Source of the DNA: Acidobacteriota bacterium | Lineage (GTDB): Bacteria > Acidobacteriota > Vicinamibacteria > Vicinamibacterales > SCN-69-37 | Length of the DNA: 64,000 nucleotides | NCBI GenBank assembly: GCA_947467605.1 | Contig: CANIII010000002.1 | Span: 124,001-188,000 of the forward strand | Reading direction: 5' to 3' | In this document: one piece after another, positions 17,680-30,668 of the stretch | Position numbering within the stretch: the stretch's first letter is position 1 | Layout of the letters: each line of letters begins with the position of its first letter | Program-made: the position numbers and the translations under genes | The notes under the pieces: generated by a model | What the model was told of the DNA's origin: nothing | The model's database searches: none | Seen by the model: only the letters and a program-made list of their open reading frames with translations

Positions 17680-18333
17680 TTACCGCTGCTTCGCCAGCGC
17701 CAGGATGCGGCGCACGTAGTCCTGCGTCTCGCGATAGGGCGGAATCCCGCCGTAACGCGCCACTGCCCCTTCGCCCGCGTTGTAGGCCGCGAGCGCTGAC
17801 GACGTCTGATTGTTGTAGCGGTCGAGCAAGCTCTTCAAATGCTGCATGCCGGCGGTGAGGTTCTGTTCAGGATCAAACGGATCCGCCACGGCGTACTGCT
17901 TGGCTGTTGCCGGCATCAGTTGCATCAGTCCCATTGCCCCTTTGGGCGAGACGGCGTCGGTCTGGTAGTTCGACTCGACGGTGACCAGCGCGCGCGCGAG
18001 ATTCACGGGCACGCCGAACTGAGCCGCGAGCCGATCGACCATGTCCGGCACGCTTTGCGACACCGGCTTCGGCGCCTCGTAGCCTGGCAGGGTGAATGTT
18101 GATGCGGCGTCGGCGTGGAGCACTTCGTCGGGCAGTATTTCTTCAATCACCGAGCGCGGCGTGCGCAGTTCACCGCCGGCGCGCAGCACGATCACCATCG
18201 ATTCACCATCAACCGTCGCCGATTTCACGCTGAGCGTGCCGCCGGTCTTCAATCGGATGATGTCCGCGCTGGCGGCACGCGGGGCCATGAGGCCCACGAC
18301 CGCGATCAGCGCTGTGACGACGGGTTTGATCAT
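17680..18333 (-). CDS. Periplasmic soluble lytic transglycosylase of the secretion operon
   Basis: The 217-residue product has a signal peptide (cleavage likely after ASA near residue 23), a small N-terminal beta segment (IIRLKTGGTLSVKSATVDG), and a GH23/SLT domain from about residue 95. The catalytic Glu is in ALVTVESNYQ; GAMGLMQLMPATAKQY and SALAAYNAGEGAVARYGG are standard SLT motifs. Dedicated transglycosylases open the murein layer for envelope-spanning machines; its place 26 bases before gspF suggests that role, which is inference. Confidence 0.87.
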   Translation of the reverse strand: MIKPVVTALIAVVGLMAPRAASADIIRLKTGGTLSVKSATVDGESMVIVLRAGGELRTPRSVIEEILPDEVLHADAASTFTLPGYEAPKPVSQSVPDMVDRLAAQFGVPVNLARALVTVESNYQTDAVSPKGAMGLMQLMPATAKQYAVADPFDPEQNLTAGMQHLKSLLDRYNNQTSSALAAYNAGEGAVARYGGIPPYRETQDYVRRILALAKQR

Positions 18334-18336
18334 GAG

Positions 18337-19245
18337 TTACTTGGGATCCGCTTTCGGATCCACGAAGAGATGGTAGACGCGAATGCCGAGTTCACGCGTG
18401 TCCTGATTGGTGGCGTTCGGCAGCTTGGCCGGGACGAATGCACGATCGAGATCGAGCCGCAGCTCCACCATGTCATCGCCGCCGAGTTCGGCGGCCGTGA
18501 TCGGAATCCGCTGAAGCACCGAGGTCGCCGAGTCGGCATCGAACGTCTTGACGGTCTTGCCGCCAATCACGATCGCCACCTTCTGAGCAGGGGTGAAGAG
18601 ATCCACGCGCGCATCGGTCTCGAGGAAGAGCGTGACGTCCTTGCGGGGGTTCTTGAAATTGACCGTGGCCGACTTCTGCGTCCACTGCCATTCCTTCGTG
18701 TTGTCGGGTGTGAACTCCGGCGCATTCCAGCCGCTCTTGTAGATGATGAAGACGTTCTCGGCCTGTGGCAGCAACTGGATGGTGCCGACTTTGTAGGTGC
18801 GCTGATTGGGATCCGCGCCTTGTAACGGCAAGCGCTGGTCGCCCTTGTAGAGGCCGACGCGCACTGACGCCTCGCCCGTGTACGGCAGCACCGGCAGGAA
18901 GCGCTGGCGCGTGTACTGAACTTTTTTTCCTGGCTTCCACTGCGACGTGGGGATGGCCGGGTCGTGATCGTCAATCCAGATGGTGTCACCGTCAGGGTTT
19001 ACGACGTGCACGAGCACCCGATAGTCGTCTTTTATTGGCGCAACGACATCAAATTGAAAGGTAAAGTCGACCGGTCCGCCCAGTGCCACGCGGTCTTTGC
19101 TGGCTGTAAAGGTGGGCGTGGCGACCGGCGGCGTGTTGTCAGCGTGCGAACACGCGGCGGCCGATGACAGGGCCACGACGGCCGCACCGGCGAAAACGGC
19201 ATAACGGCGGAAAGAGTGCTCGAAGATTTGGCGAAGTGCAGGCAT
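18337..19245 (-). CDS. Putative lipoprotein of unknown function, first gene of secretion operon
   Basis: This 302-residue protein has a membrane-type signal ending SSAAAC, a possible lipobox with Cys at about 32. The mature part looks all-beta: VDFTFQFDVVAPIKDDYRVL, VNPDGDTIWIDDHDPAIPTS, a WKPGKKVQYTRQRF segment and RVGLYKGDQRLPL. A second beta region near residues 190-270 has a nucleotide-free, Ig-like appearance. I do not recognise a family with a known function. It ends three bases before the transglycosylase start, so it is probably co-transcribed with the secretion genes. A TACAGT hexamer at 19259-19264 (minus strand) lies 13 bases before the ATG. Confidence 0.6.
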   Translation of the reverse strand: MPALRQIFEHSFRRYAVFAGAAVVALSSAAACSHADNTPPVATPTFTASKDRVALGGPVDFTFQFDVVAPIKDDYRVLVHVVNPDGDTIWIDDHDPAIPTSQWKPGKKVQYTRQRFLPVLPYTGEASVRVGLYKGDQRLPLQGADPNQRTYKVGTIQLLPQAENVFIIYKSGWNAPEFTPDNTKEWQWTQKSATVNFKNPRKDVTLFLETDARVDLFTPAQKVAIVIGGKTVKTFDADSATSVLQRIPITAAELGGDDMVELRLDLDRAFVPAKLPNATNQDTRELGIRVYHLFVDPKADPK

Positions 19246-19303
19246 GCGTGGTCATGGTACTGTATTGCCGCATACTGTTCAATATGTTAGCCTTACGGCG
19301 ATT

Positions 19304-19332
19304 TTGCATCAGCAAATCCGCGACCGAATAAT
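19304..19332 (+). promoter_or_regulatory. Promoter of the microcompartment locus
   Basis: TTGCAT at 19304-19309 and AATAAT at 19327-19332 are separated by exactly 17 bases. The predicted start, near 19339, leaves about five bases before the ATG at 19344. No Shine-Dalgarno sequence precedes that ATG, so a nearly leaderless message is likely. Confidence 0.6.
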
Positions 19333-19343
19333 CCGACCCCCAC

Positions 19344-19640
19344 ATGACACACGACGCGCTTGGCATGATCGAAACTCGCGGCCTGATTGGGGCCATTGAA
19401 GCCGCTGACGCGATGGTGAAGACCGCCAACGTGACGCTGATCGGCAAGGAATACATCGGCGCCGGGTACGTCACGGTGCTCGCTCGTGGTGACGTGGGCG
19501 CCATCAAAGCCGCCACCGACGCCGGCGCGGCCGCCGCTCGACGCGTGGGCGAACTGATTTCCGTGCACGTCATTCCCCGGCCCCACGCGGACGTCGAGCG
19601 CATCCTGCCCCGCCCCGCAGCGATGGCCGGCAAGAACTAG
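19344..19640 (+). CDS. Bacterial microcompartment hexameric shell protein (BMC-H)
   Basis: The 98-residue protein is a single BMC domain of the PduA/EutM/CsoS1 type: [40 protein letters not shown] and [20 protein letters not shown]. Such proteins form hexagonal tiles with a central pore; the pore loop here reads IGAG in place of the common KIGSG form. It ends eight bases before an aldehyde dehydrogenase gene, the usual core enzyme of metabolosomes. No pentameric EutN/CcmL vertex protein, trimeric BMC-T or signature enzyme is in the window, so this is a satellite or reduced locus. Confidence 0.93.
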   Translation: MTHDALGMIETRGLIGAIEAADAMVKTANVTLIGKEYIGAGYVTVLARGDVGAIKAATDAGAAAARRVGELISVHVIPRPHADVERILPRPAAMAGKN

Positions 19641-19648
19641 GGACGTAC

Positions 19649-21316
19649 GTGTCCGACCGTGACCTCGCCTCAGTTCAGGAGGCCAAGTCCCTTGTCGCGC
19701 GCGCCAAACTCGCCGCGCCGATCCTCGCTGAGTTCTCCCAGACACAGATCGACCGCATCGTCGACGCGGTGGCCGCCGCTGCCACACCGCGCGCGGAAGA
19801 ATTCGCGCGCCTCGCCGTCGAAGAAACCGGCTTTGGCGTCGTCGCGGACAAGATTGAAAAGAATCTGTTCGCGTCGGGTCGGGTCTACGAATTCATCCGC
19901 CCGATGAAAACAGTGGGGGTGGTCGCGCGTGACGAGACGAAGAAGGTTATCGAGATCGCCGAACCTTTCGGCGTCGTCGCGGCGATCGTGCCCTCGACCA
20001 ACCCGACATCGACGGCAATCTACAAGATTCTGATTGCCCTCAAGGCACGCTGCCCTGTGGTGCTGTCGCCGCATCCCTCCGCCGCCAAATGCATTACACG
20101 TGTGGCGGAACTGCTCGCAGACGCCGCGCGTGGCGCCGGCGCGCCGGAAGGCGCCGTGAACTGGATGACGACCGTCACGCTGGCCGGCACACAAGAGTTA
20201 ATGCAGAACCGCGGCGTGGCCGTGATTCTCGCCACCGGCGGCATGGGCCTCGTGCGCGCGGCCTATAGCGCGGGAAAGCCGGCGTACGGTGTGGGGCCCG
20301 GGAACGCGCCGTGCTTCATCGAGCGAACGGCCAATGTCGCGAAAGCCGCGAACGACATCCTGACGGGCAAATCGTTCGACAACGGCGTGCTCTGCTCCTC
20401 ACCAAACTCCGTCGTTGTCGACAGCGCAATCGCCGACGAGGCCAAACGACAATTCATCGCGCAGGGCGGCTACTTTCTGTCGCCCACAGAGGCTGAAGCG
20501 CTCGCGAAACTATTGGTGACGCCGCAGCGACTCCCGAATCCGAAGCTGGTCGGCAAGTCTGCGCTCGTGATCGCGCAGGCGCTCGGCATTACCGTTCCCG
20601 CCAACACGCGCGCGCTGATCGCGGAACTCACGGGCGTCGGCCGCGAGTTCCCGCTCTCGATTGAAAAGCTCTGCCCCGTCTTGTCGTACTACGTGGTGGC
20701 CGACTGGCGCGAAGGCTGCGAGCGCTGCAAAGCGATCCTGCGCTATGGCGGAATGGGCCACACGATGTCGATTCACTCCGAGAACGAAGCGGTCATTCTC
20801 GAGTTCGGGCTGAAGAAGCCGGCGTTTCGCATCTGCGTGAACACACCGACCACACACGGATCGATTGGATTGACGACCGGGCTCGATCCCGCCATGACGC
20901 TCGGTTGTGGCGGCTACGGCGGCAACATCACGAGCGACAACATTTCGCCCAAGCATCTCCTCAACATCAAGCGGCTCGCCTGGGAACTGCGACCGGCGAG
21001 TCCGTCGGGGGCAACGACTGTGCCCCTACCGAAAGTGCAGCGAGACCCGGCACCGATCGGGCTCGATGCGTCGACGATGACGGATCGTATCGAGACATTG
21101 GTCGGCACGAAATCTTCGGTGGGCACCGCAGGTTCGCCCGCCCCCGCCCCCGCCAACCAATCCGTTGCGACATTCGTCTGTGAAGACGACGTGAATCAGG
21201 CCATCAGATTGGGACGCACGATCACGATCGGTGATCGCACCGTGATTACTCCGCTTGCGCGCGATGCAGGTGAAGCAGGTAAGGTGTTTGTGTATGCGGG
21301 TTGGCGAAGTGCATAG
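19649..21316 (+). CDS. CoA-acylating aldehyde dehydrogenase of a microcompartment (PduP/SauS-like)
   Basis: The 555-residue protein has the acylating ALDH fold: cofactor loop [15 protein letters not shown] near residue 106-120, [20 protein letters not shown], and catalytic Cys249 in [10 protein letters not shown]. PduP, EutE and SauS oxidise an aldehyde to acyl-CoA inside microcompartments. The core ends near residue 445; an Ala/Pro linker and a 50-residue tail follow, with an amphipathic helix [15 protein letters not shown] and [15 protein letters not shown]. The tail looks like an encapsulation-type segment. Translation begins with GTG at 19649; no other start fits. Substrate chain length cannot be told from sequence alone. 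Confidence 0.87.
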   Translation: MSDRDLASVQEAKSLVARAKLAAPILAEFSQTQIDRIVDAVAAAATPRAEEFARLAVEETGFGVVADKIEKNLFASGRVYEFIRPMKTVGVVARDETKKVIEIAEPFGVVAAIVPSTNPTSTAIYKILIALKARCPVVLSPHPSAAKCITRVAELLADAARGAGAPEGAVNWMTTVTLAGTQELMQNRGVAVILATGGMGLVRAAYSAGKPAYGVGPGNAPCFIERTANVAKAANDILTGKSFDNGVLCSSPNSVVVDSAIADEAKRQFIAQGGYFLSPTEAEALAKLLVTPQRLPNPKLVGKSALVIAQALGITVPANTRALIAELTGVGREFPLSIEKLCPVLSYYVVADWREGCERCKAILRYGGMGHTMSIHSENEAVILEFGLKKPAFRICVNTPTTHGSIGLTTGLDPAMTLGCGGYGGNITSDNISPKHLLNIKRLAWELRPASPSGATTVPLPKVQRDPAPIGLDASTMTDRIETLVGTKSSVGTAGSPAPAPANQSVATFVCEDDVNQAIRLGRTITIGDRTVITPLARDAGEAGKVFVYAGWRSA

Positions 21317-21334
21317 AGACAAACACAAGACCTC

Positions 21335-21367
21335 TCAACATAGGGGGCCATGGGGGGGCATGGGGAA
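21335..21367 (+). repeat. 33-base intergenic repeat, copy A
   Basis: This G-rich segment matches the reverse complement of 30636-30668 at 29 of 33 positions. It lies between the ALDH stop and the MltD-like gene and contains both the G-rich ribosome-binding tract and the ATG (21360) of that gene. Confidence 0.7.
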
Positions 21368-23075
21368 GAACACCTTCTCGAAGGGCCTGTGTACGACTGC
21401 ATTGCTTGTCACAACCCTCCTGTCAGCCTGCGGAGGTTCTAGGACCCCGCCGGTGATGCCGACTTCACCACCGCCTCCCGTGGCGTCGACGGCGCCGGTT
21501 GCGGTAAAGCCCACGACGCCGACTGCACCGCAACGACCGACGCAGGATCCGATTGCGGCCCTGATTGCGAATGCGGAGATGCATTTTGAAGCGGGCCTGG
21601 TTGAATTGAAAGCTGGCCGATTGTCGAAGGCGCGTGCGGAGTTTGATCGCGCGGTGGGTGTGCTGGTGGAGTCGCCGGGCGGCGCGCGGTCTGAGCCGCG
21701 ACTGCGCGCGGAATACGATCAGTTGCTCAATCGCATCGCCGCACTCGAAGCGACCGCGCTCCGACAAGGTGACGGGTTCTCAGAGACACGCTCCGAGCCT
21801 GCGGCCATCGACGACTTACTCGCGGTCGCGACGTTCCCACGCGCAACGACCACCACCAAGTCGGCCGTTGCGGAAGAACTCGAAGTGGCCGCCTACGATC
21901 TGCCGGTGGTCTCCAACGACAAGGTCCTTTCGTACGTCGAGTTGTTTCAGGGCGGGCTGCGCAACTTTCTGTCAGAAGGTCTCTCCCGCGGCAGTCAGTA
22001 TCTGCCCCGCATCCGTGAAGTGTTCAAGCGTGAGGGCGTTCCGCTCGATCTCGCCTATGTGCCGCTGATTGAAAGTGCGTTCAAGTCCGCGGCGCTCTCG
22101 CGCGCGCGTGCCAAGGGCATGTGGCAGTTTCAGCTGCCGACGGCGAAGGACTACGGCCTCAAATACAACTGGTTCATCGACGAGCGATCCGATTTCGAGA
22201 AGTCGACGGAGGCCGCGGCCAAGCACTTCAAGATGCTCGCCAATATGTTCAACGGCGATTGGACGATGGCGCTGGCGAGCTACAACGTGGGCCAGGGTTT
22301 TGTGTTGCAAGCGATCAAGAAGGCCAAGACGAACGACTACTGGCAACTATCATCCACGACCAAGTTCCTGCCGCGTGACACACGCGAGTACGTGCCGATG
22401 ATCTGGGCCGCGATCATCATTGCGAAGAACCCGGCGCAGTTTGGTTTCGAGATCGACACGAAACCACCACTCGCGTACGACGTCGTGCGGGTGCCCGATG
22501 CGATCAGTCTCTCGACCGTGGCTGAGTGGATCGACTCGACGGTGGAAGTGCTCAAGGATCTGAACCCGGAGTTGCGGCGCAACACGACCCCGACCGGCGA
22601 ACATGAACTGCGCGTGCCGGTGGGTGCCAAGCCCGTCCTGGAAACCAAACTGGCGGCGGCCGATCCGGCCACGTTCACGACGTTCATTCGCCATACGGTA
22701 AAATCGGGCGAAACGATTGCCACCATTGCGCGACGCTACAAGATCACTGCGGCCAATCTCGCTGATGCCAACAGTCTCAAGCTGAACGCGAAGCTGGCGC
22801 TCGGCCAGGCGCTGCTCGTGCCCGGGGCGACGGCCGCGACGGTGACCTCAGCGCGTCCATCAACACCCACGCTCACTCCGGCCGCACCAGCCACAGCCTC
22901 TAAGCCCACGCCAGCAGACCCGGCGAAGGCGGTGACCTACCGCGTCAAGTCCGGCGACACGCTCTTCGCCATCGCGAAGCAGTTCGACGTCACGATCGAC
23001 GAGATCAAGCGCTGGAACAGGCTCTCCGGCAGCGCGCTCGGCATCGGCGACAAACTCACGATCTACCGGCGCTGA
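21360..23075 (+). CDS. MltD-like membrane-bound lytic transglycosylase with two LysM domains
   Basis: The 571-residue lipoprotein (signal ending LLSAC) contains a TPR-like helical stretch near residues 55-130, a GH23 SLT domain at about 190-340 (LAYVPLIESAFKSAALSRAR with catalytic Glu; GMWQFQLPTAKDYGL; MALASYNVGQGFV), and two LysM domains at about 440-485 (HTVKSGETIATIARRY) and 525-571 (YRVKSGDTLFAIAKQFDV). MltD-type enzymes cut glycan strands in the periplasm and LysM holds them on murein. The frame opens at 21255, but ATG 21360 follows a G-rich ribosome-binding tract and begins the lipoprotein signal. Transcription may be shared with the upstream locus or separate. Confidence 0.88.
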   Translation: MGKNTFSKGLCTTALLVTTLLSACGGSRTPPVMPTSPPPPVASTAPVAVKPTTPTAPQRPTQDPIAALIANAEMHFEAGLVELKAGRLSKARAEFDRAVGVLVESPGGARSEPRLRAEYDQLLNRIAALEATALRQGDGFSETRSEPAAIDDLLAVATFPRATTTTKSAVAEELEVAAYDLPVVSNDKVLSYVELFQGGLRNFLSEGLSRGSQYLPRIREVFKREGVPLDLAYVPLIESAFKSAALSRARAKGMWQFQLPTAKDYGLKYNWFIDERSDFEKSTEAAAKHFKMLANMFNGDWTMALASYNVGQGFVLQAIKKAKTNDYWQLSSTTKFLPRDTREYVPMIWAAIIIAKNPAQFGFEIDTKPPLAYDVVRVPDAISLSTVAEWIDSTVEVLKDLNPELRRNTTPTGEHELRVPVGAKPVLETKLAAADPATFTTFIRHTVKSGETIATIARRYKITAANLADANSLKLNAKLALGQALLVPGATAATVTSARPSTPTLTPAAPATASKPTPADPAKAVTYRVKSGDTLFAIAKQFDVTIDEIKRWNRLSGSALGIGDKLTIYRR

Positions 23076-23187
23076 CCTCTCGCAGAATCTGCGTACTTTC
23101 CGCAACGGCTATCTCGCAATTTCTGCGACGCTCTTCTGCCCTTCTCCATAGCGCGCCATTGGCCCGTTCCTTGCTCTGAACGGAGCC

Positions 23188-24702
23188 ATGCTTGCGCGAC
23201 TCATGACAGCGGCGGTGTGTGGTGTAGAGGCGATTCCCGTCAGCGTTGAGGTCGACGTCGGCGGTGGTTTGCCGGGGATGACGATGGTGGGGTTGCCGGA
23301 CGCGAGCGTGCGGGAGAGTCGCGAGCGAGTGCGGAGCGCGATTCGCAACTCGGGCTTCCCATTTCCCAATGGCCACATTACGGTGAATCTGGCGCCAGCC
23401 GACGTGCGCAAAGTCGGCGCGGCGTTCGACCTGCCGATTGCGCTCGGCATCCTTGCCGCCGGCGGTGTGCTGCCCCATCGGCAGAAAGCTGAGCCGACGC
23501 GTGACGGACCGCTGGTCGCGGGCGGCGTCTCGCTCGATGGCGGCGTTCCGGCCATGCGCGGCGTCCTGCCGATTGCCGCCGCCGCGAAACTGGCGACACC
23601 GGCGGCGCTGCTCTTCCCTGCGCCCAATCTTGCCGAGGCAGCGATCGTCGACGGCATCGACCTGTTCCCTGTGCGCTCGCTGTTCGAGGCTGCGCAGATG
23701 TTCACGGCCAAACAGCCACAACCCGCGGTGCGTCCGATCGGCCCCACCGATTCGGACGTCGCGAGCATTGACGACCTCGCCGATGTTGCCGGGCAACTCC
23801 TCGCGCGACGCGCCCTCGAGATTGCCGCCGCCGGCGGGCACCACCTCCTCATGAGCGGGCCACCTGGCGCGGGCAAGACGATGCTGGCGCGGAGGTTGGC
23901 GGGAATTCTGCCTCCGCTGTCGCCGGATGAAGCGCTGGCCGTGACGACGATTCACTCGGTGGCGGGCACACTGCCGCCAGGCGGCGGGTTGCTGAGGCGC
24001 CGACCCTTTCGCGCACCACATCACACGTGCTCAGAGATCGCTCTGGTCGGCGGCGGGAGTCAGCCGCGACCCGGCGAGTTGAGTCTCGCGCATCACGGCG
24101 TGTTGTTTCTTGATGAGTTGCCCGAGTTCACACGACGCGTGCTCGAGACGCTCCGGCAGCCGCTGGAACTTGGCACGATCACGATTGCTCGCGTGGCCCG
24201 CACGGTGACGTTCCCGGCGCGCGTGACGCTGGTCGGCGCGATGAACCCGTGTCCCTGCGGCTACGCGGGCGACGCTCGAAAGCAATGTCGGTGCACACCG
24301 CTCGCGATTGAGCGCTACAAGTCGCGCCTCTCTGGCCCGATGCGCGATCGGTTCGACTTGTCGGTGGAAGTGAAGGCCGTTCCGTGGGGCGAATTGCGCG
24401 CGACATCCCCCGGTGAATCCAGCGTCGTCGTCCGCCAGCGCGTGCTCGACGCGCGCGAGCGTCAGATGCACCGCGACGGCATGCTGAACGCGCGGCTGGA
24501 GGGCGGCGCGTTGCGCAAGACGTGCGCGCTTGACGCGGCCGGCGAGCGGATGCTGGCCATGGCGATGGGACGACAGTTGCTCAGCGCACGCGGCACCGCG
24601 CGTGTGTTGCGCGTCGCGCGGACGATCGCCGACCTCGCGGGATGCGATGCGATTGCATCGACGGATGTCGCGGAAGCAATTCAGTTCAGGTTGCCGTCAT
24701 GA
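23188..24702 (+). CDS. YifB/ComM-family Mg-chelatase-like AAA+ ATPase
   Basis: The 504-residue protein has the N-terminal ChlI-like Lon-type domain (VEVDVGGGLPGMTMVGLPDA; FPNGHITVNLAPADVRK), the AAA+ core with Walker A SGPPGAGKTMLARRL near residue 225, Walker B GVLFLDELPEF, a zinc-like segment MNPCPCGYAGD...CRC, and the C-terminal Mg_chelatase_C domain. ComM promotes branch migration during natural transformation in several species. GGAG lies a few bases upstream of the ATG. Together with comEA at 40 kb it hints at DNA uptake, but YifB is common in non-competent bacteria too. Confidence 0.92.
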   Translation: MLARLMTAAVCGVEAIPVSVEVDVGGGLPGMTMVGLPDASVRESRERVRSAIRNSGFPFPNGHITVNLAPADVRKVGAAFDLPIALGILAAGGVLPHRQKAEPTRDGPLVAGGVSLDGGVPAMRGVLPIAAAAKLATPAALLFPAPNLAEAAIVDGIDLFPVRSLFEAAQMFTAKQPQPAVRPIGPTDSDVASIDDLADVAGQLLARRALEIAAAGGHHLLMSGPPGAGKTMLARRLAGILPPLSPDEALAVTTIHSVAGTLPPGGGLLRRRPFRAPHHTCSEIALVGGGSQPRPGELSLAHHGVLFLDELPEFTRRVLETLRQPLELGTITIARVARTVTFPARVTLVGAMNPCPCGYAGDARKQCRCTPLAIERYKSRLSGPMRDRFDLSVEVKAVPWGELRATSPGESSVVVRQRVLDARERQMHRDGMLNARLEGGALRKTCALDAAGERMLAMAMGRQLLSARGTARVLRVARTIADLAGCDAIASTDVAEAIQFRLPS

Positions 24703-24881
24703 GTACAGCCTTGGTAATCGATGAATGTGCGACTCTGTGCTACATGGCACAGGATCCATCGCGAGTCGGCGTGCGAGAGCTCCGTCAGAATCTCAGCGTG
24801 TATCTCGATCGCGTGAAGCGCGGCGAGTCGCTGACGGTGACCGAGCATGGGCAAATTGTCGCAGTGCTGCACCGTCGATGA
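24699..24881 (+). pseudogene. Truncated Phd/YefM-type antitoxin remnant
   Basis: From ATG 24699 or 24744 the frame encodes MAQDPSRVGVRELRQNLSVY and LDRVKRGESLTVTEHGQIVA, the DNA-binding N-terminal half of Phd/YefM antitoxins. It stops after VLHRR, about 45 residues from the second ATG, where intact antitoxins run to 75-90 residues and carry the toxin-binding tail. The 24699 start overlaps the yifB stop by four bases. Being followed by fragments of a VapC-like toxin, it reads as decay and not as a working small gene. Confidence 0.65.
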
Positions 24882-24882
24882 T

Positions 24883-25010
24883 GTCGCCGAGATGGTCGTC
24901 GAGCGTTTGGTGCTGGTCGACGTGGACACGGCGATTCTCGTGGCCGCCTCGCAATTGCAACCTCAGACTTGCGGACGCTCGGGTTGAACGTCCTACAACC
25001 AGGCGCGTGA
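24883..25010 (+). pseudogene. Degenerate VapC-like PIN toxin fragments
   Basis: In the frame of 24892, a segment reads ERLVLVDVDTAILVAASQLQ, resembling the middle of a VapC-type PIN toxin. A frame shift then gives, in the frame ending at TGA 25008-25010, SDLRTLGLNVLQPGA, matching the usual VapC C-terminus ending GLxVLxPG. The N-terminal third with the first catalytic Asp and the central acidic residues are missing, so large deletions and a frameshift have joined two pieces. No promoter or start is evident. Confidence 0.6.
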
Positions 25011-25098
25011 GGGGGCCTCTGGGCTTCCGATCCCAGATTTGCACTTTTGCACTTTCCCCGATGTCCTTATGGATGTTACACTTCCAAATGTTTTTGAG

Positions 25099-26022
25099 AT
25101 GCGTTCACCCCGGTATTCACTGCTCATCGCGAACCGCCAGACCGGATCCGTCCGGCGGCTGACGTTTGCGCGGCGGCCGGCCCTCATCATCCTCGGAACG
25201 ATCATGTCGATTCCGGTGTTGATTGGCCTCGGCGCCCGATGGTCAGCGCGTGCGGAAATCCAGTCGCTCCAGGCCAGCAACGAAACGCTCCAACTCGAAA
25301 ACGACAGCTACCGCGTCGCCACCAGCGAACTTGCCCAGCAGATTTCCACGCTGCAGGGCGCAATGACCGAACTCACCGACCAAGCCCAGCTCGATCCGTC
25401 GTCACGCGATGCGATGAACAGCCTGCCCCCCGTTGTGAAATCGCGCGCGATGGGCGGCGCACCAATGCTCGCGCCAGTCGATCCGACGACGGCACCGAAT
25501 ACGAAGGCGACACAGGGTGAAGCCACCGCGTCGACCCTGAACATCCTCAAAGATTTGCTCGGCGTCCTTGAAAACCGACTCGACACCGTGCGCACGGGCG
25601 TTGAGCGCCAACAGGCGCTCGCCTCCGCAACGCCGTCCATCTGGCCAGTGATTGGCTGGCTGTCGTCGGCGTTCGGCTCGCGTGAAGATCCGGTCAACGG
25701 CGGCGCAGACTTCCACCCCGGCCTCGACATCTCCGCCGACTACGGCACGCCAGTGAAAGCCACGGCCGACGGCACAATTGAAAGCGCAGGCTGGGCCGGC
25801 GACTACGGCAACATGATCCTGCTCAAGCACGGCTACGGCATGTCGACCCGCTACGGGCACATGTCACGTTTGGCGGTCTCGCCCGGCCAGACCGTGAAGC
25901 GTGGCCAGGTGATCGGCTACGTCGGCGCCACCGGCCGAACGACCGGCTCGCACCTGCACTACGAGATCCTGCTCAACGGCGCGCGGATCAACCCGTTGAA
26001 CCTGCTCGGCTCACACCGCTGA
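25099..26022 (+). CDS. M23-family metallopeptidase (LytM) with membrane anchor and coiled coil
   Basis: The 307-residue protein has a short basic cytoplasmic N-terminus, a membrane helix at about residues 30-50 (ALIILGTIMSIPVLIGLGA), a coiled coil at about 55-95 (EIQSLQASNETLQLENDSY), an Ala/Thr/Pro linker and a C-terminal M23 domain. Metal ligands are visible: HPGLD (His/Asp), and SHLHYEI near the end, with TRYGHMS between. LytM enzymes cut or regulate cutting of peptide cross-links in the periplasm. ATG 25099 is chosen over upstream ATGs because it begins the family-like RSPRYSLLI tail. Confidence 0.9.
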   Translation: MRSPRYSLLIANRQTGSVRRLTFARRPALIILGTIMSIPVLIGLGARWSARAEIQSLQASNETLQLENDSYRVATSELAQQISTLQGAMTELTDQAQLDPSSRDAMNSLPPVVKSRAMGGAPMLAPVDPTTAPNTKATQGEATASTLNILKDLLGVLENRLDTVRTGVERQQALASATPSIWPVIGWLSSAFGSREDPVNGGADFHPGLDISADYGTPVKATADGTIESAGWAGDYGNMILLKHGYGMSTRYGHMSRLAVSPGQTVKRGQVIGYVGATGRTTGSHLHYEILLNGARINPLNLLGSHR

Positions 26023-26076
26023 GTGCCGAACCGTCAGGTTCATTGCGCTCGATAGCCCTACATCAGGCGCATCAGG

Positions 26077-26105
26077 TTGACGCTCCTGTAACGCTCCCCT
26101 ACTAT
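26077..26105 (+). promoter_or_regulatory. Promoter of secA-guaB
   Basis: TTGACG at 26077-26082, a 17-base spacer and TACTAT at 26100-26105 form a good housekeeping promoter. The start would be near 26112, leaving a leader of about 50 bases before secA. Confidence 0.6.
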
Positions 26106-26161
26106 TGATGGAATCCCCTCTTGAGCGCGGGGCCGATCTTTACCTATGCGTTCCGACATAA

Positions 26162-30625
<4,464 letters not shown>

Positions 30626-30635
30626 GATCTTGGTT

Positions 30636-30668
30636 TTCCCTATGGCCCTCCATGGCCCCCCATGTTGA
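30636..30668 (-). repeat. 33-base repeat, copy B, inside the 3' end of tsaE
   Basis: The minus strand of this segment matches 21335-21367 at 29 of 33 positions. Here it encodes the last residues of TsaE (INMGGHGGP) and its stop codon. Confidence 0.7.

Noticed and set aside
21341..21365. G-quadruplex at the MltD-like start site
   Set aside because: The G-runs could be split into four tracts, but the spacing relies on dividing one run; the simpler reading is a G-rich ribosome-binding site within a repeat.
24725..25162. 145-codon plus-strand frame
   Set aside because: It is out of frame with the antitoxin and VapC-like pieces and has no family resemblance.
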